A stretch of DNA of 64,000 bases from Sphingobacterium sp. UBA5670 (GTDB lineage: Bacteria > Bacteroidota > Bacteroidia > Sphingobacteriales > Sphingobacteriaceae): the NCBI RefSeq assembly GCF_002420705.1, contig NZ_DIIM01000005.1:226096-290095 (forward strand), written 5' to 3'. A program made the translations under genes and the position numbers. How positions within the stretch are numbered: the stretch's first letter is position 1; each line of letters begins with the position of its first letter. Under the pieces are notes generated by a model. That model was not told where the DNA came from and made no database searches. It saw only the letters and a list, made by a program, of their open reading frames with translations. Positions 27,401-35,263 of the stretch are shown here, one piece after another.

Positions 27401-27967
27401 CCTGGGGACATGAAGATCATTGGTAATTCGACGCCTCGTTATCAGTATGGTTTTAGATTTGGTGCTGATTGGAAAGGTTTCGATGTTTCAGCATTTTTCC
27501 AAGGTGTGGGACAGCGTAAGGTTTGGGGTGCAGGATTCTTGGCGATTCCAGGTTTTAACACTTCGGATGGTGCGATGCCGGCAAGCTTTGTAAACGATTA
27601 CTGGACTAAGGATAATCAGGGAGCATTTTATCCAGCAGCATTTAACAACGGCGGTAGTGCGAATGTTAACAATATGCAAGTTCAGTCCCGCTACCTATTG
27701 GATATGTCGTATTTGAGAATTAAGAACCTGACTGTGGGTTATACAATACCTCAACATATTGTGCAGCGAGCAAAGATAAATAACCTGCGTGTCTATGTTT
27801 CTTTGGAGAACTTCTTCACCTGGGATAAGCTTCGGGGATTGCCGATTGATCCGGAAGAAGTAGAAGGTTTCTCGATTTTTAATGAATCGAATTACAACGG
27901 TGGTCGTACAGGTGTGGGGACACCAACATTTAAAAGTGCATCATTTGGTGTACAGTTAAACTTTTAA
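24476..27967 (+). CDS. Second SusC/RagA-type TonB-dependent transporter of the cell-wall locus
   Basis: This is a 1163-residue outer-membrane barrel. After an exported N-terminus (MRKFVLFSVALGLSFPSESYS) there is an unusual linker of about 30 residues before the carboxypeptidase-regulatory-like domain (VQGTVTDGKGPVSEVSVSVI). The TonB-box-like QALDEVVVVGYGTQKKANLTGAV near residue 125 is canonical, as are PLILVDNVEIPS and VNPDDVESITVLKDAASSSIYGAKAAFGVVLIKTK in the plug. A calcium-loop-like KDLNGDGEIDNGDGTIDNPGD occurs near residue 960. It lies 13 nt before its SusD. A second SusCD pair in one locus suggests two size classes or chemistries of wall fragment. Confidence 0.94.
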   Translation: MRKFVLFSVALGLSFPSESYSFTKKEGSLNSNKVTNALLSPSLKNAVQNTVQGTVTDGKGPVSEVSVSVIGSNVSTKTDAQGHFKITAAVGSKLRFSSVGYVTREVPVTSSMLNVTLVDDNQALDEVVVVGYGTQKKANLTGAVASINVKENLQSRPIADVGRAIQGTTPGFSVTVPSGEVGSDPTMRIRGAISSIQGNSSPLILVDNVEIPSIQYVNPDDVESITVLKDAASSSIYGAKAAFGVVLIKTKTGGSSEKVTVNYSNNFSFQNPYKKLEMGRVNALKYTIDALERVGGTETGAFYKVNRESYERAVEWDKKYGSSIGKDDPTVYGRDWYVDPGSPTKKYGVRTYDPYDYMVREWAPTQTHNLSLNGTIKKTQYTASFGSLNQSGMLKAGDSDKFKRYNAALRLNTELNKYVTIRGGAMFAQRNKIYPYATNSTTADPWLYMYRWSSLYPMGYDENSNPIRSPWSENEAANQASMLRNYINLSAGATVNIMKNWKVDVDYTFTNEDYSWRKNGTRYTAANSWVAAKQRFDAQGNPVYVNKEGAVVNKGDTDASLAYDLSNDMYTANGSAQDHIYMRSQNEHKHTVNAFTTYQLDLNDDHSFKFILGLNRVTNDGSYHWTQRADLLDITNPQFDLAVGQITGSGGEYWESQLGYFGRVNYAYKNKYLFEGNIRYDGSSKFPTDLKWRWFPSFSAGWVVSEEKFMDWSRATLNQLKFRGSWGVIGNQTVPSDLYVSNMDAGQINYIVNGALLNSVGTPKLNWPNVTWEDLETLDFGADARFFKNKLGLTFDWYQKKTKNMFAPLEGTTLTLGSAAPWGNFGTLTTKGFELAIDFNHRFENGLGINFRANLDDSKSVFSGYTSLRTTGVNYNGRVYGDIWGYETDRLYQYNDFVLDGDNNPQLVKPNADMTKYYGSTDNVYLLKEGPNGEKPVYQPRFQNSTNFYFGPGDVKFKDLNGDGEIDNGDGTIDNPGDMKIIGNSTPRYQYGFRFGADWKGFDVSAFFQGVGQRKVWGAGFLAIPGFNTSDGAMPASFVNDYWTKDNQGAFYPAAFNNGGSANVNNMQVQSRYLLDMSYLRIKNLTVGYTIPQHIVQRAKINNLRVYVSLENFFTWDKLRGLPIDPEEVEGFSIFNESNYNGGRTGVGTPTFKSASFGVQLNF

Positions 27968-27980
27968 ACGAATTTGACAG

Positions 27981-29822
27981 ATGAAATTAAATAGAATAAA
28001 AATTGGATCTATCATGCTATCCGCAATGTTGTTGGGGGTAAGCTGTAGTAAGGATGTTCTGGATAGGCCTGATCAAACTAAAGTAATCGATGAAAACTTT
28101 TGGAGAAATGAAGCAGATGTTCGTTTATATGCAAATGATTTTTATTTAAATTATTTTGTTGGCTATAATACTTTCTATGGTACGGCCTATGCTCCCTTGG
28201 TGGGGTATAACTATGCGGATGATTTTACGTCTGAAGGAACTCAAGGCGGATTTGAGTCAGTTGTTCCCACGAGCAGAGGGGCAAGTACGTTGACGCCTGA
28301 TATGTTGACTACTTATTCTGGGCCAACCTGGAATTTTTACTGGGTCAGAAAGGCTAATGTGATGTTGAGTAGAGTTGAAACAAAAGCTAAGTCAAAATTG
28401 TCCGAGGCGGAGTATAAGCATTGGACTGCAGTAGCTCGTTTCTTTAGGGGGTATGAGTATTCAAGGTTGGTTTCTGTATTTGGTGATGTGCCTTATTTTG
28501 ATGTTGAGGTTGATCCGATGGATCAGGCAACAATGTATAAGGAGCGTACCAAGCGTGGTGAGGTAATGGACAAAGTGTATACTGACTTCGAGTATGTATT
28601 GGATAATATGCGTGCAGACGATGGTAAAGGATATGTAAATAAATATGCGGCGGCAGCGCTTATTTCCAATCTTATGTTGTTTGAAGGGTCTTGGGAAAAA
28701 TATCACGGTTTGGATCAGGATCGTGCGAAAAAGTATCTTGCGCTTGCGGTTAAAGCATCCGAAGTGGTTATGAATAGTGGTAAGTGGTCTTTTGGAAGTG
28801 ATTTTAAGAGTTTGTTTGCATCAGAAGATTTATCAAGCAATCCTGAGGTGATTTTCTTTAGAACTTACAATGATGCCTTGAAGGTGACTCACGCTGTAGG
28901 GTCTTATAGCAACGGTACTGAGGGGCAGAAAGGAGTAAATTTGGATTTACTGAAATCTTTTATCTGTAATGATGGAAAGGTATGGCAGGCTTCTACTGTT
29001 ACAAACGCTTCTGATTTTTCGATGAAGTCTTTGGCGAGAACGAGGGATCCTAGGTTTGAAGCCTCGTTGATGGATACCGTTAATACCGCTTCTTCAACAT
29101 TTGCTTATGGACATAAATTTGCCGCTAGGGAAGCTCTGACATATATTGGAAAAACTTATCCAGCAAAATGGAGTAGCAATACAAATACAAATGATGCGCC
29201 GATCGTGCGCCTTGGTGAAGTTGTGCTGAATTGGATCGAGGCAAGGCAGATTCTTGCTGAGTTTTTTGGTGGGGCGGCTGTTACGCAAGGTGATTTGGAT
29301 AAATCGATCAATGCAATTCGAAACAGGCCGTTAGACGCTGACGCTATAGCTAAGGGGGTAAGGAAAACTACACCTTTGGCATTGAATTCTCTGCCCAACG
29401 ATCCAAATCGCGATGCTGATGTTTCGCCTTTGATGTGGGAAATTAGGCGCGAACGGAGAATGGAGTTTGTATATGAATATGCACGATTGAATGATATTCG
29501 CCGTTGGAAAAAACTGGACTATATGAATTTTTCGCGTAGCGTCGATTATTCACTAGGGCCTTGGGTAAATATCAAAAAAGATCTGCCAAACCGATTGACA
29601 AAAGCTTATGAAGGAGTTTTGAAAGTCCGTGATGCGGCAGGCAATACAATTACCTATAATGGTACCAATGGTGACGCTATGGTGGGTTATTATGTTGTTC
29701 CAAAATTTGCAAACAGGGTGAGTTTTACCGATCGGTCTTATATGGCCCCCGTTGGATTGAATCAGATCCAACAATATGCGAATTTGGGCTATATTTTAGC
29801 TCAAACGCCAGGTTGGCAATAG
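27981..29822 (+). CDS. Second SusD/RagB-like lipoprotein of the cell-wall locus
   Basis: This is a 613-residue SusD family surface lipoprotein. MKLNRIKIGSIMLSAMLLGVSC is the lipoprotein signal (Cys 22), followed by SKDVLDRPDQTKVIDENFW, the standard opening of classical SusD/RagB proteins. Typical later segments are YKHWTAVARFFRGYEYSRLVSVFGDVPYFD near residue 145 and MWEIRRERRMEFVYEYARLNDIRRWKKLDYM near residue 490. It belongs to a different SusD subgroup from the 20262 protein, consistent with a distinct ligand. A strong terminator follows. Confidence 0.94.
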   Translation: MKLNRIKIGSIMLSAMLLGVSCSKDVLDRPDQTKVIDENFWRNEADVRLYANDFYLNYFVGYNTFYGTAYAPLVGYNYADDFTSEGTQGGFESVVPTSRGASTLTPDMLTTYSGPTWNFYWVRKANVMLSRVETKAKSKLSEAEYKHWTAVARFFRGYEYSRLVSVFGDVPYFDVEVDPMDQATMYKERTKRGEVMDKVYTDFEYVLDNMRADDGKGYVNKYAAAALISNLMLFEGSWEKYHGLDQDRAKKYLALAVKASEVVMNSGKWSFGSDFKSLFASEDLSSNPEVIFFRTYNDALKVTHAVGSYSNGTEGQKGVNLDLLKSFICNDGKVWQASTVTNASDFSMKSLARTRDPRFEASLMDTVNTASSTFAYGHKFAAREALTYIGKTYPAKWSSNTNTNDAPIVRLGEVVLNWIEARQILAEFFGGAAVTQGDLDKSINAIRNRPLDADAIAKGVRKTTPLALNSLPNDPNRDADVSPLMWEIRRERRMEFVYEYARLNDIRRWKKLDYMNFSRSVDYSLGPWVNIKKDLPNRLTKAYEGVLKVRDAAGNTITYNGTNGDAMVGYYVVPKFANRVSFTDRSYMAPVGLNQIQQYANLGYILAQTPGWQ

Positions 29823-29835
29823 ATATCATTGTTTG

Positions 29836-29869
29836 AAAAAAGCCTTTCTGAATTTCAGAAAGGCTTTTT
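29836..29869 (+). terminator. Intrinsic terminator after the second susD
   Basis: A long stem AAAAGCCTTTCTG / CAGAAAGGCTTTT with loop AATTT and a terminal T run starts 15 nt after the stop codon. Confidence 0.85.
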
Positions 29870-29898
29870 AATACATAATGAATTTTGATCAATATAAA

Positions 29899-29915
29899 AT
29901 GCATAAAAATGCAAT
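29899..29915 (+). promoter_or_regulatory. Copy of the recurrent 17-bp motif before the metallophosphoesterase gene
   Basis: ATGCATAAAAATGCAAT is an exact fit to ATGCATAAAnnTGCAAT, 51 bases before the chosen start of the next gene. Confidence 0.45.
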
Positions 29916-29929
29916 ATCATTTCTGTTTT

Positions 29930-29946
29930 ATGCATAAAAACGCTAT
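29930..29946 (+). promoter_or_regulatory. Second copy of the motif before the metallophosphoesterase gene
   Basis: ATGCATAAAAACGCTAT differs from the consensus at two positions. It lies 31 nt (about three helical turns) after the previous copy and 20 nt before the ATG at 29966. Confidence 0.4.
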
Positions 29947-29965
29947 TTTTAAGAAAACATTACGC

Positions 29966-31825
29966 ATGAAGTTTCCAATTATCACCTTTTTTATTGCATT
30001 ATCCTGCGTTTTTAACGTTGCGATAGCACAGCAGTCCTTTAAGTTTGCCCACGTTACAGACACACATGTTGGTGGTGCAACAGGAGAGGAAGATCTGCGA
30101 CGTACTGTAAAGGACCTAAATACATTGAAAGATATTGATTTTGTTATCCTGTCGGGCGATATCACCGAGTTTGGTGCTGATCATGAGCTAAAGCTGGCAA
30201 AGCGGATTTTGGACAGCCTGCAGCTGCCCTGGTATGTTATCCCGGGAAATCACGATGGAAATTGGTCTGAAAATGGAGCCAATACTTTTCGCACGGTGTT
30301 TGGTGGGGAAACTTTTTTCTTTAAACACAAAGGCTATGCATTTATTGGGACTAATTCTGGGCCAAATATGCGTATGAGCCCAGGTCAGATACCACGTGAA
30401 AACTTGGTCTGGATGGATTCCATTTTTGTGGCGAATCCTGATAAACAACAGCCATTGATCTATATTAATCATTATCCGCAAGATTCATCTTTAAACAACT
30501 GGTTTGATGCCTTGAAAAGAGTCAAAACGAGGAATGTTCAATTGGCACTCTGCGGACATGGCCATATCAATAAATTATACGATTGGGAAGGGATTCCGGG
30601 TGTCATGGGGAGATCAAACTTGCGTGCGAATAAAGAGGTCGGTGGTTATAATATCGTCACTATAGCTGATGGGAAAGCAAGTTATCAAGAGCGCAATCCC
30701 GGAGTAGGAACGCAAGAGAAACCTTGGGTCGTCGTCCCTTTATTTAATCATCATTATGAAAATGAAACTGTAAGTTACCCGAGGCCGAGTTACGCTGTAA
30801 ATACAAAATATGCGAATCAAATCAAAGTGAATTGGACTTTTGAAGACGCTAGCGATATCGGGGCGGGACTGGTAGTTTATAAAAATAGCGTGATTACATC
30901 AAATACCGCGGGCGATATCTTTGCACTTGATTTAAAAACTGGCAAAAAGCTATGGTCGTACCGTACTGGTGGTAAAGTTTATTCTACTCCGGCTGTGTGG
31001 AAAGGGATTGTGGTGGCAGGTTCATCCGATCATGCAATTTATGCGGTAAATGCTCAGGATGGTAAGTTGTTGTGGAGGGTGCAGACGGAGAAAGCGGTCC
31101 TAGGTTCTCCGCTGCTACATGAAGGCGTGGCCTTTATCGGTGGTTCGGATGGCAAGTTTAGGGCGTTGGATATCAAGACTGGAGCTGTAAAATGGAGTTT
31201 TGATCAGGTCAAAGGATTTGTATCTACCCTGCCAACGTATTATTTAGGGAATGTAATTTTTGGCTCTTGGAGTAATGGATTCTATGCTTTAGACGTCAAT
31301 ACAGGCAAACTCTCATGGGAATGGAATAATGGACAGGCTAATCGGATGTTTTCTGCAGCAGCCTGTAATCCAGTAGGAGCAAATAATCGTGTTTTTGTGG
31401 TTGCGCCGGATCGATTTATGACAGCGCTGGATGCGAAAACAGGGGCGGTCATCTGGCGGGAAAAGAAAGATACCATTCGGGTGCGTGAGTCTATGGGGCT
31501 ATCTGCAAATCATAAATTGGTCTATGTAAAGACGATGGATGGTGATCTTTTGGGCATTTCGGTTGCTGGTAACCGCATGGATGTTGCCTGGAAATCCAAG
31601 CTCAAATTGCCTTACGAATTGACACCTTCTGCTATTGTAACCAATGGAAAATTGGTGTTTGTGCCGAGTCATTCGGGTTTGTTGTCTGGAGTTGACGCAA
31701 AAACAGGCGCTGTCGTATGGCAATATAAAATATCGAATGGAATGGTTAATCCGGTTGTGTTAAATGGAAGAAACACGGTGATAGCCAGTACGATGGATGG
31801 TAAAATAGTTTCATTACAGTTTTAA
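29966..31825 (+). CDS. Exported metallophosphoesterase fused to a PQQ-type beta-propeller
   Basis: The protein has 619 residues from the ATG at 29966, which begins a clean signal peptide (MKFPIITFFIALSCVFNVAIAQ); a TTG at 29885 would put 27 residues before it. The calcineurin-like phosphoesterase domain (about 25-275) has all metal motifs: HVTDTHVGG, ILSGDITEFG, VIPGNHDG, INHYPQ and LCGHGHIN. Residues about 310-619 form a PQQ-like/BamB-like propeller with repeats such as KKLWSYRTGGKVYSTPAVW, KLLWRVQTEKAVLGSPLLH and VVWQYKISNGMVNPVV. The substrate is unknown; its place between susCD and GH9 genes, with two motif copies in its promoter, suggests a role with phosphorylated or lipid-linked wall fragments. 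That role is inference. Confidence 0.9.
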   Translation: MKFPIITFFIALSCVFNVAIAQQSFKFAHVTDTHVGGATGEEDLRRTVKDLNTLKDIDFVILSGDITEFGADHELKLAKRILDSLQLPWYVIPGNHDGNWSENGANTFRTVFGGETFFFKHKGYAFIGTNSGPNMRMSPGQIPRENLVWMDSIFVANPDKQQPLIYINHYPQDSSLNNWFDALKRVKTRNVQLALCGHGHINKLYDWEGIPGVMGRSNLRANKEVGGYNIVTIADGKASYQERNPGVGTQEKPWVVVPLFNHHYENETVSYPRPSYAVNTKYANQIKVNWTFEDASDIGAGLVVYKNSVITSNTAGDIFALDLKTGKKLWSYRTGGKVYSTPAVWKGIVVAGSSDHAIYAVNAQDGKLLWRVQTEKAVLGSPLLHEGVAFIGGSDGKFRALDIKTGAVKWSFDQVKGFVSTLPTYYLGNVIFGSWSNGFYALDVNTGKLSWEWNNGQANRMFSAAACNPVGANNRVFVVAPDRFMTALDAKTGAVIWREKKDTIRVRESMGLSANHKLVYVKTMDGDLLGISVAGNRMDVAWKSKLKLPYELTPSAIVTNGKLVFVPSHSGLLSGVDAKTGAVVWQYKISNGMVNPVVLNGRNTVIASTMDGKIVSLQF

Positions 31826-31867
31826 GCAATCGATTGAAATGATCTTTTTGAAAATAAATGCCTTGAT

Positions 31868-33694
31868 ATGATAAAAAAATGTCTAAACTTCTTAAATTTA
31901 CGTCAAGCTTTTTTGCTTGTTTTTGCATGTTTTGTTTGTAACTTTGCGAAAGCACAGCAAAATGCTTGGATTAGAATAAACCAATTGGGCTATACTCCGG
32001 CGGGCAAGAAGGTCGCGGTATGGGGCGGGAAATCAATCAGGCAGCTTCGTTCTTTTGAAATTAAAAATGCGCAAACGGGTAAAACAGTCTATGTGCATCC
32101 TGTTGGAAAAGATTATGGGGCGTATGGTCCTTTTGTTCAGAGCTTTCGTTTTGATTTCTCTTCCATGCAGGATACAGGACGCTTTTTTGTTCAAGCTGGA
32201 GATGTAAAGTCTCCAACATTCCGCATTGCTCGGGACGTTTACAAAGGGGCGGCAGATTTTGTACTGCGTTATATGCGGCAACAACGGACATTGTTCAACC
32301 CTTTTCTGAAAGATAGTTGTCATACACATGATGGGTTTGCGCTTTATGCGGGAAAAGCCGGTATTCCGGATAGTTCGCATATCGATGCAGGCGGTGGCTG
32401 GCATGATGCTTCTGATTATCTGCAATATGCGACAACGTCGGCAAATGCCACATTTCATCTATTAGCGGCTTATCGTGATTTCCCAAAGGTTTTTGGGGAT
32501 CTGAAGCAAGCAAATGGTCTCGATGGAAAAAATGGCCGTGCTGATGTGCTGGATGAAGCAAAATGGGGATTGGACTGGCTATTGAAGATGCACCCCAAAG
32601 CTAATCAAATGTATAACCAGATTGGTGATGACCGGGATCATGCGAGCATGCGGATGCCAAAGGAAGATCCCTATTATGGACGTGGATTTGAAAGACCGGT
32701 GTATTTTATCGATGGCGACCCGCAGCAGCGTGGTAAGTTTATGAATAATACAACGGGGACAAGCTCTACCGCTGGTAAATTTAGCAGTGCTTTTCGCTTG
32801 GGGGCAGTGTTGTTTGACAAAGAAGATCGGAAGTATGCAAAGTTGCTGTCGAAGAAATCTGAAACGGCCTATGCCTATGCAATGATAAAACCTGGCGTTA
32901 CACAGACGGTTTCTGTGAAATCGCCCTATATTTATGCAGAGGATAATTGGGTAGATGATATGCAGTTGGCTGCAGCAATGGGTTTTTCGACGACAAAAAA
33001 GGAAAAATTTGCACGGGAAGCCTTACAGTATGCCCGACAAGAAAAGATTACACCTTGGATGGTAACCGATACTGCTGCGCATTATCAGTGGTACCCTTTT
33101 ATCAATCTTGGACATTATGAATTGGCGAAAGTATTAAAAGGACAAGATCGCGAGGAGATTGTTTCCTATTATAAGCAGGGGATCGAAGAGGTCAATCGGA
33201 GAGCCGAAAAAAATGCATTTTTTCGGGGGGTTCCCTTTATCTGGTGCAGCAATAACTTAACTGTATCTTTTGCGATCCAATGCCTTTGGTATAAGGAACT
33301 GACTGGAGATGCGTATTTTGATGAGCTTGCTCAGGCTAATTTTGACTGGTTATTTGGGACGAACCCATGGGGAACGAGTATGGTATATGGTCTTCCATCT
33401 TGTGGCGATACGCCTGTTGATCCGCATTCGGCATTTACCTTTTTGGGGAAACATCCAATCGATGGCGGTTTGGTTGACGGGCCTATTATGGCATCCACGT
33501 ATCGCAATCTGATCGGTATCAAATTGAATAATCCGGATAGCTATGCGGCATTTCAAAGTGATCTGGCGGTTTATCACGACGACTATGGGGATTACAGTAC
33601 CAATGAGCCGACCATGGATGGTACCGCTTCTTTGATTTATCTGCTGGCTTCAAAGGAAGGTAAGGCCATGGAGGAGCCTGTTGCAAAAAAGTAA
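31868..33694 (+). CDS. Glycoside hydrolase family 9 protein, possibly the short product of a frameshifted fusion
   Basis: This is a 608-residue exported protein. The signal peptide (about 1-29, ending FAKAQ) is followed by an Ig-like CelD_N domain (AWIRINQLGYTPAGKKVAVW) and a GH9 (alpha/alpha)6 barrel. The barrel has DAGGGWHDASDYLQYATTSANA with the catalytic Asp pair near residue 180, DVLDEAKWGLDWLLKMHP, FGTNPWGTSMVYGLPSCG, and YGDYSTNEPTMDGTASLIYLLA carrying the general-acid Glu near residue 586. GH9 is best known for beta-glucanases but includes exo-glucosaminidases; in this locus an amino-sugar substrate is likelier. The gene ends GCA AAA AAG TAA, an A AAA AAG slippery site right at the stop, and the -1 frame opens into the next gene. 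Confidence 0.9.
   Translation: MIKKCLNFLNLRQAFLLVFACFVCNFAKAQQNAWIRINQLGYTPAGKKVAVWGGKSIRQLRSFEIKNAQTGKTVYVHPVGKDYGAYGPFVQSFRFDFSSMQDTGRFFVQAGDVKSPTFRIARDVYKGAADFVLRYMRQQRTLFNPFLKDSCHTHDGFALYAGKAGIPDSSHIDAGGGWHDASDYLQYATTSANATFHLLAAYRDFPKVFGDLKQANGLDGKNGRADVLDEAKWGLDWLLKMHPKANQMYNQIGDDRDHASMRMPKEDPYYGRGFERPVYFIDGDPQQRGKFMNNTTGTSSTAGKFSSAFRLGAVLFDKEDRKYAKLLSKKSETAYAYAMIKPGVTQTVSVKSPYIYAEDNWVDDMQLAAAMGFSTTKKEKFAREALQYARQEKITPWMVTDTAAHYQWYPFINLGHYELAKVLKGQDREEIVSYYKQGIEEVNRRAEKNAFFRGVPFIWCSNNLTVSFAIQCLWYKELTGDAYFDELAQANFDWLFGTNPWGTSMVYGLPSCGDTPVDPHSAFTFLGKHPIDGGLVDGPIMASTYRNLIGIKLNNPDSYAAFQSDLAVYHDDYGDYSTNEPTMDGTASLIYLLASKEGKAMEEPVAKK
33672..33694 (+). promoter_or_regulatory. Candidate -1 programmed ribosomal frameshift site
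   Basis: The heptamer A AAA AAG at 33685-33691 is in the zero frame of the GH9 gene (codons AAA, AAG) and is followed at once by TAA (33692-33694). AGGAG (33672-33676, inside GGAGGAG) lies 8 nt upstream, similar to the dnaX arrangement. After a -1 slip the next codons are GTA ACA AGG GAT, continuing open through the deacetylase to 34389. I found no strong downstream hairpin by eye. Confidence 0.55.
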
Positions 33695-33717
33695 CAAGGG
33701 ATATTTTTGGGGCTATT

Positions 33718-34389
33718 GTGCGGGGTGACTCGACAGAACGGAAGGTGGCCTTGGTGTTTACAGGTCATGATTTATCTGAGGGGACAGCTGAGATATTGGC
33801 GAGTCTAAAAAATAATCAGATTAAAGGTTCCTTTTTTCTGACAGGTGATTATCTCAGGACGCCAGGTTTTAAATCGTATGTCCGTCAGATGTTAAATGAT
33901 GGTCACATGGTGTCGGGGCATTCGGATAAACATCTTTTGGTCAGTGACTGGGGAAGTAGGGACGAGCTTTTGGTTACGCGTGATTCTTTTGTCGCTGATC
34001 TAAAGGCCAACTTGAAAGCGTTAGAAAGTGTGGGAATTGATATGGCGGATATGGCTTATTATATTCCTTCGTATGAGTGGTATAATAGTGAAACAGTCGA
34101 TTGGGCAAAAGCGGTTGGTCTAAATTCGGTTAATTATACACCAGGAATACGGACTGCGGCTGATTATACCTATCCTGAAATGGGGCGGCGATATTTATCG
34201 TCGACAGAGATTATCGATAATCTCTGGTCCTACGAAGCTCGATTTGGGCTTAATGGGTTTCTGATATTGATTCATATGGGGACCGATGATCGGCGGAAAG
34301 ATAAATTGTATCATCATTTGGATGATATCATCAGCATATTAAAGGGAAAAGGGTATAAACTAGTAGATGTACCTGATTTATTGAAATAA
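33718..34389 (+). CDS. Polysaccharide deacetylase (NodB-like) without its own signal peptide
   Basis: This is a NodB-homology domain of the carbohydrate esterase 4 type, which removes N-acetyl groups from amino-sugar polymers. If translated alone from GTG (33718) it has 223 residues. Visible motifs are VALVFTGHDLSEGTAEIL (motif 1), GSFFLTGDYLRTPGF, HMVSGHSDKHLL (HSxxH metal motif 2), YIPSYEWYN and LILIHMGTDDRRKDKLY (late His motif). There is no ATG and no signal peptide, and the first beta-strand starts only seven residues in, whereas the frame is open back to 33664 across the end of the GH9 gene. It is therefore probably the C-terminal domain of a GH9-deacetylase protein of about 840 residues made by -1 frameshifting, or half of a broken fusion gene. 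Confidence 0.82.
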   Translation: MRGDSTERKVALVFTGHDLSEGTAEILASLKNNQIKGSFFLTGDYLRTPGFKSYVRQMLNDGHMVSGHSDKHLLVSDWGSRDELLVTRDSFVADLKANLKALESVGIDMADMAYYIPSYEWYNSETVDWAKAVGLNSVNYTPGIRTAADYTYPEMGRRYLSSTEIIDNLWSYEARFGLNGFLILIHMGTDDRRKDKLYHHLDDIISILKGKGYKLVDVPDLLK

Positions 34390-34410
34390 GAAATACAATA
34401 TATACTAATA

Positions 34411-35223
34411 ATGGTAAATACAACGGAGAAAGATTCGAATTATCAGGATTTGGACAAGATGTCTGTGCATGAGTTATTGACAAATATCAATAATGAGGAT
34501 AAATCTGTGCCACTTGCGGTAGAGCAGGCTATTCCTCAGATTGAAGCATTGGTCAAAGTCACTGTGGAGAAAATGAAAGCTGGTGGTCGAACTTTTTATA
34601 TCGGCGCCGGTACAAGTGGTCGTTTGGGGGTGTTAGATGCGTCTGAATTGCCTCCGACTTATGGCGTGCCATTTGAATGGATCATCGGGCTGATTGCTGG
34701 TGGAGATACCGCCATTAGAAAAGCGGTTGAATTTGCGGAGGATGATCTTGAGCAAGCCTGGAAAGATATGGAAGCGTATGATATTGATGAGAATGATGTT
34801 GTGATCGGTATTGCAGCTTCTGGAACCACACCTTATGTTATTGGCGGCTTGAAAACTGCAAACGAGAAAGGGCTTGTAACGGGATGTATTGTCTGTAATG
34901 GAGGCTCTCCGATTGCGGAAGTTGCTCAATATCCTGTTGAAGTTATTGTTGGGCCAGAGTTTGTTACCGGGTCTACAAGGATGAAATCGGGGACAGCACA
35001 GAAGCTTGTATTAAATATGTTCAGTACTGCAGTGATGATCCAACTGGGCAGGGTTAAAGGGAATAAGATGGTCGATATGCAATTGTCAAACCATAAGCTG
35101 GTCGGCCGTGGTGTACGTATCATTATGGATCAAACCGGGGCACCAGAAGAAGAGGCAGCAGCTTTACTCGAACAATTTGGGAATGTGAGGCAGGCGATAG
35201 AAGCCTATCAGGCTACCCATTGA
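34411..35223 (+). CDS. murQ: N-acetylmuramic acid 6-phosphate etherase
   Basis: MurQ (270 residues) cleaves the D-lactyl ether of MurNAc-6-phosphate to yield GlcNAc-6-phosphate and D-lactate in the cytosol. The SIS-domain phosphosugar-binding site TFYIGAGTSGRLGVLDASELPPTYG is near residues 55-80, followed by IAGGDTAIRKAVEFAEDD with the catalytic-region Glu, IGIAASGTTPYVIGGL near 130, and GPEFVTGSTRMKSGTAQKLVLNM near 185. It is slightly shorter than the 298-residue E. coli enzyme at the C-terminus. It is 21 nt after the deacetylase and 40 nt before the symporter gene, in one operon. NagA at 12978 would take its product. No MurNAc kinase is encoded nearby. Confidence 0.96.
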   Translation: MVNTTEKDSNYQDLDKMSVHELLTNINNEDKSVPLAVEQAIPQIEALVKVTVEKMKAGGRTFYIGAGTSGRLGVLDASELPPTYGVPFEWIIGLIAGGDTAIRKAVEFAEDDLEQAWKDMEAYDIDENDVVIGIAASGTTPYVIGGLKTANEKGLVTGCIVCNGGSPIAEVAQYPVEVIVGPEFVTGSTRMKSGTAQKLVLNMFSTAVMIQLGRVKGNKMVDMQLSNHKLVGRGVRIIMDQTGAPEEEAAALLEQFGNVRQAIEAYQATH

Positions 35224-35263
35224 GCATAACCTATTAAGAAATCACCTATTTTAAAAACAAACT

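Noticed and set aside
33718..33720. Independent GTG start of the polysaccharide deacetylase as a normal separate gene
   Set aside because: Not excluded, but disfavoured: the product would lack a signal peptide and most N-terminal context, while the frame is open upstream across an in-phase slippery heptamer.
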